From Sphingobacteriales bacterium (GTDB lineage Bacteria > Bacteroidota > Bacteroidia > Chitinophagales > Chitinophagaceae), in NCBI GenBank assembly GCA_023251235.1, contig JAHEZE010000016.1, forward strand, positions 9,294 to 42,699: a stretch of DNA of 33,406 nucleotides. The letters are read 5' to 3'. The notes beneath the pieces were generated by a model. That model was not told the origin of the DNA. It ran no database searches and saw nothing but the letters and a program-made list of their open reading frames with translations. The position numbers were made by a program, and so were the translations under genes. Shown one piece after another: positions 16,796 through 22,914 of this stretch (its first letter is position 1; every line of letters begins with the position of its first letter).

Positions 16796-16997
16796 TGTGG
16801 GGTGATGAAATTGCGAAAGCTTGGCAGACATGCCCTCTTGTCTCGAGGGTGGGGATAACAGGATAAACGTTGCATAACGCCGATCCCGAGACGTCGGGAC
16901 CGACTGGGGTTGACCACCAGTAGGTTGAGAGTAGCACTCTCTATTCATTTGTACAACAGCTAACTGCCCCGTGGAGGTTCGAGCCCTCCCCCTACAG
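16796..16997 (+). ncRNA. unusual ~202-nt tRNA-like RNA with a very large variable domain
   Basis: Acceptor stem TGTGGGG (16796-16802) pairs with CCCTACA (16990-16996), all seven pairs including one G-T; G73 is at 16997 and CCA is not encoded. T8 and G9 follow, then a Leu-type D arm: ATG (16805-16807) with CAT (16829-16831), loop containing AAATT...GGCAGA with the conserved GG, interrupted by about 9 bases that include GCGAAAGC, a possible GNRA mini-hairpin. Anticodon-like arm: CCCTC/GAGGG (16833-16837, 16845-16849), loop TTGTCTC, which would give GUC with an unusual pyrimidine at position 37. T arm: GGAGG-TTCGAGC-CCTCC (16973-16989). Between lies a 123-nt region closed by GGGG (16851-16854)/CCCC (16967-16970) with at least four internal hairpins. 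It has its own promoter and terminator. Not recognisable as tmRNA; decoding function doubtful. Confidence 0.7.
16884..16899. repeat. palindromic element inside the RNA variable domain
   Basis: TCCCGAGACGTCGGGA forms a 6-bp stem that extends outwards with one mismatch. It differs at only two of 16 positions from TCCCGAGGCCTCGGGA at 22390-22405, suggesting a dispersed palindrome family, one copy of which sits within the RNA gene. Confidence 0.5.
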
Positions 16998-17032
16998 CAA
17001 CTAATTTTTCTCATGTGATTTGATTTTTTGTG

Positions 17033-17060
17033 GTCCCGGCAATTCTGCCGGGACTTTTTT
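17033..17060 (+). terminator. intrinsic terminator of the tRNA-like RNA
   Basis: GTCCCGGCA (17033-17041) and TGCCGGGAC (17046-17054) form a perfect 9-bp G+C-rich stem with an ATTC loop, followed directly by six T. It lies 35 bases after the end of the RNA and before the separate trmB promoter element. Confidence 0.9.
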
Positions 17061-17067
17061 GTTTTAA

Positions 17068-17075
17068 TACCTTTG
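17068..17075 (+). promoter_or_regulatory. -7 promoter element of trmB (TACCTTTG)
   Basis: TACCTTTG matches TAnnTTTG exactly and ends six bases before the trmB ATG (17082). This predicts a nearly leaderless transcript, as for ctaA, which has the same octamer at the same distance. A -33 box is not clear because the spacer region is occupied by the upstream terminator. Confidence 0.5.
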
Positions 17076-17081
17076 CCGCCC

Positions 17082-17798
17082 ATGGGTCAAAAAAAACTTT
17101 TGAGATTTGAAGAACTGAAGACTTTTTCCAATGTACTTCAATACCCGGAAGGAATGCAGGGTAAATGGAACGGATTTTTTCATAATGATCATCCCATTAT
17201 TCTTGAACTGGCCTGTGGCAAAGGAGAATATACGGTTGGGCTTGCTGCATTATATCCTGAAAAAAATTTTATAGGCGTTGACCTGAAAGGAAACCGAATT
17301 TGGGTGGGTGCAAAAAAAGCTATTCAGCAACATCTTACTAATGCAGCATTTCTCAGAATTGAAATTGATAAAATTACTGAGTACTTTTTGCCTGCTGAAG
17401 TAGCGGATATCTGGATCACTTTTCCCGATCCGCAATTAAGGACCGGTAAAGCAAAAAAACGATTAACGCATCCAAAATTTTTAAGATTGTATAATCAAAT
17501 TCTTCAACCAGGGGGATTTATACACCTGAAAACAGACAGCCCTGTATTGTATGATTTTACAAAATCAGTGATTGAAAAATATGGCTGTGTTCTGCACGAA
17601 GATTTAAACGATGCCTACGGCAATAATGAAATTTCCAATGATCTTAAAATAAAAACTCATTATGAACTATTGGATATTGCCGGCAGTAATAAAATCCACT
17701 ATCTGAAATTTTCATTGCCTTCTGTTTTACCCAAAAAAGAGAACGATAAAGAGTTTCAACAATTTTTAAAGGAGCATGAAGCAAAAAGAATTAACTGA
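17082..17798 (+). CDS. trmB: tRNA (guanine-N7)-methyltransferase
   Basis: This 238-residue enzyme methylates G46 in the tRNA variable loop with SAM. Visible motifs: ILELACGKGEYTVGLA (SAM motif I), FIGVDLKGNRIWVGAKKA, the conserved WITFPDPQLRTGKAKKRLTHPKFL with the family's FPDP and basic stretch, and the C-terminal LKTDSPVLYDF. The ATG at 17082 is used; the frame stays open upstream across the terminator, which cannot be coding. It comes immediately after the tRNA-like RNA gene, which has an abnormal variable region, a suggestive but unproven neighbourhood. The stop overlaps the next gene by 23 bases. Confidence 0.95.
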   Translation: MGQKKLLRFEELKTFSNVLQYPEGMQGKWNGFFHNDHPIILELACGKGEYTVGLAALYPEKNFIGVDLKGNRIWVGAKKAIQQHLTNAAFLRIEIDKITEYFLPAEVADIWITFPDPQLRTGKAKKRLTHPKFLRLYNQILQPGGFIHLKTDSPVLYDFTKSVIEKYGCVLHEDLNDAYGNNEISNDLKIKTHYELLDIAGSNKIHYLKFSLPSVLPKKENDKEFQQFLKEHEAKRIN

Positions 17799-17973
17799 GT
17801 GTATTCATTATTATTTTAATGAAGAAGGCAACCTGGTATTTACCCGGCAGTATCATCTTGAAAAAGGATTTTGCTGCGGCTTAGGTTGTTTGCATTGCCC
17901 TTATTATGAAAATGTTCCGGAGCCAAGACATACTGATTTGATAGTTACGAATACAAAAAAAGAAAAATCATAA
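17776..17973 (+). CDS. DUF5522 cysteine-rich small protein
   Basis: This is a 65-residue protein with the cysteine signature GFCCGLGCLHCPY, as in the DUF5522 family of small putative metal-binding proteins. The N-terminal LTECIHYYFNEEGNLVFTRQYHLEKG is also family-like. It begins 23 bases before the trmB stop in another frame, with GGAG six bases upstream of the ATG, a rare good Shine-Dalgarno sequence in this window. This implies translational coupling with trmB. Function is unknown; the three-gene string with trmB and an alkyltransferase-like protein suggests nucleic-acid modification or repair, by association only. Confidence 0.82.
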   Translation: MKQKELTECIHYYFNEEGNLVFTRQYHLEKGFCCGLGCLHCPYYENVPEPRHTDLIVTNTKKEKS

Positions 17974-17982
17974 TTTCACTCC

Positions 17983-18393
17983 ATGCCTTCATCAAAGAAA
18001 TCTTCTCATAAATCTGCTTTACCGGCAGGCAGGTTAAAATCAGTAAAGCCATCCGGTAAAAAAGATGAAAGCTTTTTTGAACTGGTATTTGAAGTAGCAA
18101 GACAAATACCTAAAGGAAGAGTAACATCCTATGGCGCTATTGCTGTCTGCCTCGGCACTAAATCATCTGCACGCATGGTAGGCTGGGCCATGAATGGCGC
18201 AGGAAGAATAAGACCAAAAGTTCCGGCACATCGTGTAGTAAACCGGATTGGTATGCTCACCGGTAAACATCATTTCTCTCCCCCAGGAGAAATGGAAAAG
18301 TTATTGAAGAAAGAAGGTATCAAAGTTAAGAAAGATCGGGTCGTGGATTTTGAAAAACTGTTTTGGAATCCGGCAGAAGAACTTGGATTCTGA
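17983..18393 (+). CDS. MGMT-like alkyltransferase-like (ATL) protein
   Basis: This 136-residue protein has the DNA-binding domain of O6-methylguanine-DNA methyltransferases (about residues 30-115): VARQIPKGRVTSYGAIA, ARMVGWAMN (containing the base-flipping arginine) and P81-A-H83-R84-V85. The position of the alkyl-accepting cysteine (PCHRV) is alanine, so it cannot repair by alkyl transfer; ATL proteins instead flag O6-alkylguanine for nucleotide excision repair. Residues 1-27 are a basic extension whose LPAGR codons consist of the dispersed repeat also found at 13911. A later start would leave out the repeat, but no good ATG is near. It starts nine bases after the DUF5522 stop. Confidence 0.88.
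   Translation: MPSSKKSSHKSALPAGRLKSVKPSGKKDESFFELVFEVARQIPKGRVTSYGAIAVCLGTKSSARMVGWAMNGAGRIRPKVPAHRVVNRIGMLTGKHHFSPPGEMEKLLKKEGIKVKKDRVVDFEKLFWNPAEELGF
18021..18033. repeat. second copy of the 13-base dispersed repeat, within a CDS
   Basis: ACCGGCAGGCAGG is the exact reverse complement of 13911-13923. Here it lies inside codons 13-17 of the alkyltransferase-like gene and encodes LPAGR in the poorly conserved N-terminal extension. Confidence 0.5.
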
Positions 18394-18480
18394 TTTCCTA
18401 TTAAAATTTTAGAACTAATATATATGAAGCAGTCTCCTGGACCAACTGCAATGAGTACAAAACCGGGAACTATTATTTCG

Positions 18481-19836
18481 TTAGTCTGAATTATTTAATA
18501 TTGAAGCCCCCTGAGAACTGCCATAGAAAAAGAAAATTTTTTTCCGGTATTTTGCCCGATACTGCATATAAATTTCTTTTGCGGTTTGTTTCCCTTCTTT
18601 ACCAAAGCATAATATCACCACAGTACCCCCGCTGCCGCCACCTGTAACTCTGGCACCATATACTCCGGAAGCTGTCCCTGCATCTTTTATCATGTTTACT
18701 ATTTCATCGGTATTGTTATTGCCCAGCCCTATTGAACTGTAGCCGGTATGACTTTGATACATTAATTCCCCAAGATGTATCAACGTACTGATCTTATCAG
18801 GGGATTTTGAGAACTCCGTTAATTGCTTCAGAAAACTATTCACTCTGTAATTTTCAAATACAGGATGTGCCACACATCTTTTTACCTGATATGCTTTTTC
18901 AGGATCAATTACTGTTGCCTCATCAATGGAAATTCCAAAGCTTTGAATAAAATCTTTTCCGCTGATTAAATCCGGTAGAAGTTTTTCATATTTATTTTCA
19001 AAATCATTCACAGAGATATTAGCGAGGTAACCTTTGTATGGCAAATGCATCCGGTTATTGTTATTTTTCGCTTCTTGTAATTCCTCTAAAGATATTCCCA
19101 TGTGTTTCGCAATGATAGTAAAGCCCATGAACGCTGCAGCTCTTACATCACTGTACGAGGCACCGCTTACTGCATGGCGGATGCCGCTGTCAATTCCACA
19201 AAACCTGATTTTTGGTGGAAAATGAACCGGTTCCATAACTGTGCAGGGTTGGCAGATAAGAGGAAGTAATTTTTTCTTTTGTCCAAGTTCTACTGTAAGC
19301 TGATCCATAAGACCACAAGGCGCCCCGACCACAATATTCTCTACCTGCTGAGCTAAAATTGCCAGCTCGGTAGAATTGATAGACAGATTATATGCTTTGC
19401 AAATAGCATGCATCGTGGCTACTTCCAATGCGGCTGAAGAAGAAACACCTTTGCCAATAGGAATAGTTGATGAAATATGGATAGTGGCCCCGGCTGTACT
19501 CAGTCTTTTTTTCTTTTGAAGAATAAGAAAACAGCCAATGATATAGGATGCCCAGTCTCCGCCCGGAAGTGAATGGATAATTTTTCCTGCTTTCTTTAGC
19601 TCTTTATCCCTGATAGTTTCATAATCTATCAAAAAAAATCTGGAATCATTTTTACCTGTCTCTGATTTAATTTTGATTTTATTGTCTGTTCTTTTTTGAA
19701 GTGAAATAGTGGTGGTTTGTTTTACAGGCATCTGAAGCAAAAGCGATCCGCTGTAATCGGCGATACCTCCCATTACGTCGAGGCGTCCCGGTGATGAAGC
19801 ATAATAAACCGGTATATCTTCAGCAAAATCTCCCAT
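18481..19836 (-). CDS. galK: GHMP sugar kinase (galactokinase position; arabinokinase-like signature)
   Basis: This 451-residue GHMP kinase has the ATP motif PIGKGVSSSAALEVA (126-140), the catalytic aspartate D178 in GAPCGLMDQ and the C-terminal GGGSGGTVVILCFG. It lies 2 bases after galT in the same direction, so a Leloir-pathway galactokinase role is likely. The sugar-binding signature is unusual: GRLDVMGGIADYSGSLL (17-33) replaces the galactokinase GEHTDYN, so the glutamate and histidine that contact galactose are G24 and I25. As I remember it, this form is typical of plant L-arabinokinase and related proteins. The sugar could therefore be galactose, L-arabinose or another C4-epimeric sugar. 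The name galK is provisional. Confidence 0.82.
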   Translation of the reverse strand: MGDFAEDIPVYYASSPGRLDVMGGIADYSGSLLLQMPVKQTTTISLQKRTDNKIKIKSETGKNDSRFFLIDYETIRDKELKKAGKIIHSLPGGDWASYIIGCFLILQKKKRLSTAGATIHISSTIPIGKGVSSSAALEVATMHAICKAYNLSINSTELAILAQQVENIVVGAPCGLMDQLTVELGQKKKLLPLICQPCTVMEPVHFPPKIRFCGIDSGIRHAVSGASYSDVRAAAFMGFTIIAKHMGISLEELQEAKNNNNRMHLPYKGYLANISVNDFENKYEKLLPDLISGKDFIQSFGISIDEATVIDPEKAYQVKRCVAHPVFENYRVNSFLKQLTEFSKSPDKISTLIHLGELMYQSHTGYSSIGLGNNNTDEIVNMIKDAGTASGVYGARVTGGGSGGTVVILCFGKEGKQTAKEIYMQYRAKYRKKIFFFYGSSQGASILNNSD

Positions 19837-19838
19837 AC

Positions 19839-20879
19839 TTATAAAATAATTTTTCTTAGTTCAGCCGCTTTTTCTTCTGGCATCGTATCGGCCATAAAAG
19901 TATCGGCACCGGTTTCCGGCCCAGCAAGAAATTTTGGTAACCCGGGCTGACGTAACGGCGGACAAATAATTAAATGCATATGATAATCTTCATAGTTACC
20001 GGCATCCACAGGCGCCTGCGCAAAAGCCATCACATACGGAAAGCTGGATTTAAAATTGGCATCAAATTTTTTTGTTACCGTTTGAAACACTTCTGCTAAT
20101 CCAAACAGTTCTTCATCATTCATAGTAGCAAGAGTAGCATGTCGCTTCTTCGGAAAAACATAAGTCTCATAAGCAAACCTTGCAAAAAAAGGAACGAAGG
20201 CAATTGCGTTTTTATTTTCTGCGATAATCCTGATTTCATCTTTTTGCTCAGCTTCAATAATATTCTGAAAAATATTTTGCTTCTTTTCTTTCCTGTATTG
20301 TTCTGTTGCCAGCAATTCTTTTTGCACCACATTAAATACAAAATCGGTGGAATATATCTGGCAGTGCGGATGAGGATTGGATACGCCGACTATCTCTCCT
20401 TTGTTTTCGAAAATCAAAACAGATTTTATTTTATCGTGTTTGAGAAAAAAGATCATTTCACTTCGCAATGCCTGAAAAACTTTAGCGGCCTGCTCCCTAC
20501 TCACATCAGAGAGAGTAACATTATGCCGCGGATCATAACACAGCACTCGTGCAATTCCTTCTGCCTTACTTCTTTTATAAAGCCCGTTATGCAATAAAGC
20601 CAGGGATTCATCTATCACAGGAGAATGTAACCCCACCACCGGATGATCATTATCAAAAATGAAAACATCTTTGTAATCAGGATTTACTAATCCGCTTACT
20701 CTTGTATTGCCGGGGCAGAGATAGCATTCCGGATCATATTCCGGAAAAACAGGTTTATTTTCTTTAATATCAAAATTCCATGGCCGGTAATTGCGATGAG
20801 CCGCATACACAACCCATTCCCTTCGCAGCGGGTGCCATCGTTTTTCCCATTGACCCTTATATGCTTTATCATTCTGCAT
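19839..20879 (-). CDS. galT: galactose-1-phosphate uridylyltransferase
   Basis: This is a 346-residue HIT-superfamily enzyme that exchanges UMP between UDP-glucose and hexose-1-phosphate. The nucleophile H172 lies in SNPHPHCQIY, with cysteine where most enzymes have glycine. A zinc site is suggested by C52-x2-C55 (ECYLCPGN) and H119 (DPRHN). The C-terminal domain has FAQAPVDAGNYEDYHMHLIICPP, matching the second conserved histidine cluster. It is the first gene of a two-gene operon with the GHMP kinase. Neither galE nor galM is in the window. Confidence 0.93.
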   Translation of the reverse strand: MQNDKAYKGQWEKRWHPLRREWVVYAAHRNYRPWNFDIKENKPVFPEYDPECYLCPGNTRVSGLVNPDYKDVFIFDNDHPVVGLHSPVIDESLALLHNGLYKRSKAEGIARVLCYDPRHNVTLSDVSREQAAKVFQALRSEMIFFLKHDKIKSVLIFENKGEIVGVSNPHPHCQIYSTDFVFNVVQKELLATEQYRKEKKQNIFQNIIEAEQKDEIRIIAENKNAIAFVPFFARFAYETYVFPKKRHATLATMNDEELFGLAEVFQTVTKKFDANFKSSFPYVMAFAQAPVDAGNYEDYHMHLIICPPLRQPGLPKFLAGPETGADTFMADTMPEEKAAELRKIIL

Positions 20880-21003
20880 CCGCTAAATTAATTTTTCAAA
20901 ACAAAATATCCCCGGCCAATAACAACCGATAATTTCTTCCAAGTTAATTCCGGAAAACTAAAACTATTTTCAGTAAAAAAGATTGTGTCCGGGCAATATT
21001 TGA

Positions 21004-21546
21004 TCAGGAGTAATAAGGACTGATTAAAAAATACACCAACACCCCGGTAATGGCTACATACAACCAAATGGGCCAGGTAATTCTTGCTATTTTTTTATGC
21101 TTTGCATATTCGCCAATCAATGAACGGTAGGCGGTGAATAAAATAAATGGAAGAATAATTGCTGCCAGAAGTATGTGTGTTCCCAATATAAAAAAGTAGA
21201 TGTACCGAATGGTTCCCTGGCCTCCAAACTTTGTTTCTACTGAAAATAAATGATGGCATATATAACTGATAAGAAAAAGACAAGAAAGAGATATGGCAGA
21301 AAACATGATGCGCTTATGAAGAATATATTTTTTGTTCTTCACTGCTATAAGACCTGCCAGTAGCAAAACCGTAACAACAGAATTGATCGCTGCGTTGATC
21401 TTTGCAAAAATATGTACATCAAACCCCATGTCTGCATTCAGCTTTACCCGGCTAAGAACTATCACTGCAACAAAAACCAAAGCCGAAACAAAGATGATAA
21501 CTGTCTTTGCTTTTTTGTCATTCCTTTTCCAAACTGCTGGCAGCAT
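21004..21546 (-). CDS. DUF420 membrane protein (CtaM/YozB-like oxidase assembly)
   Basis: This 180-residue protein has five transmembrane helices. The DUF420 core FAKINAAINSVVTVLLLAGLIAVKNKK, ILHKRIMFSAISLS and YICHHLFS contains the family's conserved polar and histidine positions in the membrane. In Gram-positives the relative CtaM is needed for maturation of heme-copper oxidases; the place at the end of the cox cluster and two bases after the SCO gene supports the same role here. It is the last gene of the respiratory cluster, and a 124-base gap separates it from galT. Confidence 0.85.
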   Translation of the reverse strand: MLPAVWKRNDKKAKTVIIFVSALVFVAVIVLSRVKLNADMGFDVHIFAKINAAINSVVTVLLLAGLIAVKNKKYILHKRIMFSAISLSCLFLISYICHHLFSVETKFGGQGTIRYIYFFILGTHILLAAIILPFILFTAYRSLIGEYAKHKKIARITWPIWLYVAITGVLVYFLISPYYS

Positions 21547-21548
21547 AT

Positions 21549-22364
21549 TTACCGATTTTTAAATTTGCGAATCAGTACAAAAAATATTCCAAGCCCTGCC
21601 AATGTCAATAAAAAAACCACTGCAATAAGATCCAATTCATCTGCAAGAAAACTTTTTCTCTTCCTGTCTTTTTCCAGTGAAATCAAAACAATGTCTTCAG
21701 AAAGTTGTGCTATGGAACTTGAATCCAGTCCATGATAATATCCGCGAATTATTCTGTCCCTATCAATCAGCACAAACCGATCGGTATGAATAAACGAAGT
21801 ATCCACTCCATTCCCATCTACTAATCCGAGTTTCATTTCATTTATGCTCAGGTCATATATTTCTTTTTTATTGCCGGTAAGCAGCCACCAGTTTACAGAA
21901 TTTACCTGAAAACGATCAGCCCATTTTTTTAATGCTGCAACCGAATCCCGTTCTGGGTCAATGCTGAATGAAAGAAACTGCACATAATCGGCAGTACGGT
22001 CACCTACTTTTTCCGATTTCTTTACCGATTCCTGCAACCATTTCATCATTCCGGTAAGCCTTGGACAAATAGTTGGGCAGTGAGTAAAGAAAAAATCTGC
22101 AACTATTATTTTCCCTGTAGAATCCTTCATCATATCCTTCCAGCTCACCTTTTCTCCCAACTGATTAGTAAGTGCGATATCCGGAAGCCTGTGCCAGACT
22201 GTGTCAGTTATTATTTTCCCCTTCACTTTTTTTGTTGTAACGGAATCAGGATAGAAACGGGGCGGCATGTTTACTGCATCATCACTCATCTTTTTTATGA
22301 TAAAATAACATACCAATGGAAATATCAGCGCCAACAATAATGCATATAAAGCTGTTTTGTTCAA
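21549..22364 (-). CDS. SCO1/SenC family copper chaperone
   Basis: This 271-residue protein has an N-terminal membrane anchor (about 6-24), a periplasmic thioredoxin-fold domain and a C-terminal membrane helix (about 244-266). The copper ligands are present: C95 and C99 (HCPTIC) and H192 (FIHTDRF). It delivers copper to the CuA site of subunit II, encoded in the same cluster, or reduces that site. The second membrane helix at the C-terminus is a difference from the single-anchor mitochondrial type. It starts 20 bases after the perfect palindrome at 22384-22411 and is followed by the DUF420 gene at a distance of two bases. Confidence 0.93.
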   Translation of the reverse strand: MNKTALYALLLALIFPLVCYFIIKKMSDDAVNMPPRFYPDSVTTKKVKGKIITDTVWHRLPDIALTNQLGEKVSWKDMMKDSTGKIIVADFFFTHCPTICPRLTGMMKWLQESVKKSEKVGDRTADYVQFLSFSIDPERDSVAALKKWADRFQVNSVNWWLLTGNKKEIYDLSINEMKLGLVDGNGVDTSFIHTDRFVLIDRDRIIRGYYHGLDSSSIAQLSEDIVLISLEKDRKRKSFLADELDLIAVVFLLTLAGLGIFFVLIRKFKNR

Positions 22365-22383
22365 AATATTTTCTTTAGATAAA

Positions 22384-22411
22384 AAACCATCCCGAGGCCT
22401 CGGGATGGTTT
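22384..22411 (-). terminator. 28-base perfect palindrome between subunit IV and SCO genes
   Basis: The sequence AAACCATCCCGAGG (22384-22397) is followed directly by its reverse complement. On the minus strand the 14-bp stem would be followed by T-rich sequence (TTT, then ATCTAAAG), so an intrinsic terminator is possible. It lies 33 bases after the subunit IV stop but only 20 bases before the SCO start, so partial termination or RNA processing within the operon is also possible. It contains a copy of the TCCCGA palindrome family. Confidence 0.65.
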
Positions 22412-22444
22412 CAGGTTGTTAAAAAATCTTTGTCTTTCTTCCTC

Positions 22445-22873
22445 TCAATGACTGGCTTCCGTTTTCTTTTCCACTGCTGTACGTTCCTGGAAATGTTTGT
22501 CGTATTTATTCCTGAGATTTTTATAAGAATTACCATCCCACAAAAAAGCAGTGATAAACCATATAAACAACATCAGTGGTACCACAATAGTCAGCATCAT
22601 ATTTCTTATTTCATCACCAAGATGCATAAAGATAGAAACGATATAAAATGCTTTAGCAAGTGAAAGAATAACAATTGTTCCTTTTATGCCCAGAACAAGT
22701 GCATGACTGTAATCCGGATTTTTGTGAATGAAATAAATAGTAAACCCCAATGACAGCTCGATAATTGTAATGATCAGCAGCACCCAGAATGTTTTCCATA
22801 TCCGTTTTACATTTTCCGGGCCTGGAGTATCATGATGAAAAGTGATTTCGGCCGCTATAGTCTGATGTTCCAT
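22445..22873 (-). CDS. cytochrome c oxidase subunit IV
   Basis: This is a 142-residue protein with three transmembrane helices (roughly residues 29-47, 58-82, 92-112) and a charged C-terminus. ALVLGIKGTIVILSLAKAFYIVSIFMHLGDEIRNM is the pattern of the prokaryotic subunit IV family (CtaF/CyoD-like), which stabilises the oxidase. It follows the larger subunit III gene by 41 bases. The identification rests on this pattern and on gene order. Confidence 0.85.
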   Translation of the reverse strand: MEHQTIAAEITFHHDTPGPENVKRIWKTFWVLLIITIIELSLGFTIYFIHKNPDYSHALVLGIKGTIVILSLAKAFYIVSIFMHLGDEIRNMMLTIVVPLMLFIWFITAFLWDGNSYKNLRNKYDKHFQERTAVEKKTEASH

Positions 22874-22914
22874 ATTTCCGATATTTTCTTTTTATGATAA
22901 AATCATTTTAAATA

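Noticed and set aside
16796-16997. tmRNA (ssrA) as the identity of the tRNA-like RNA
   Set aside because: It is too short, shows no tag-peptide frame ending in ALAA, lacks the G3-U70 alanine identity pair, and has a genuine D stem and anticodon-like stem, which tmRNA does not have.
16796-16997. tRNA with a group I intron in the anticodon loop
   Set aside because: The anticodon stem closes locally (CCCTC/GAGGG around seven bases) and the extra sequence lies after it, in the variable region; no group I core motifs were recognised.
16790-17083. Open frames on the minus strand across the RNA gene
   Set aside because: They run antisense through acceptor, T-arm and terminator sequences and have no protein-like composition; the RNA signals on the plus strand explain the region better.
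18424-18489. 21-codon plus-strand frame between the ATL and kinase genes
   Set aside because: It is very short, runs into the convergent kinase gene and has no recognisable signal or ribosome binding site.
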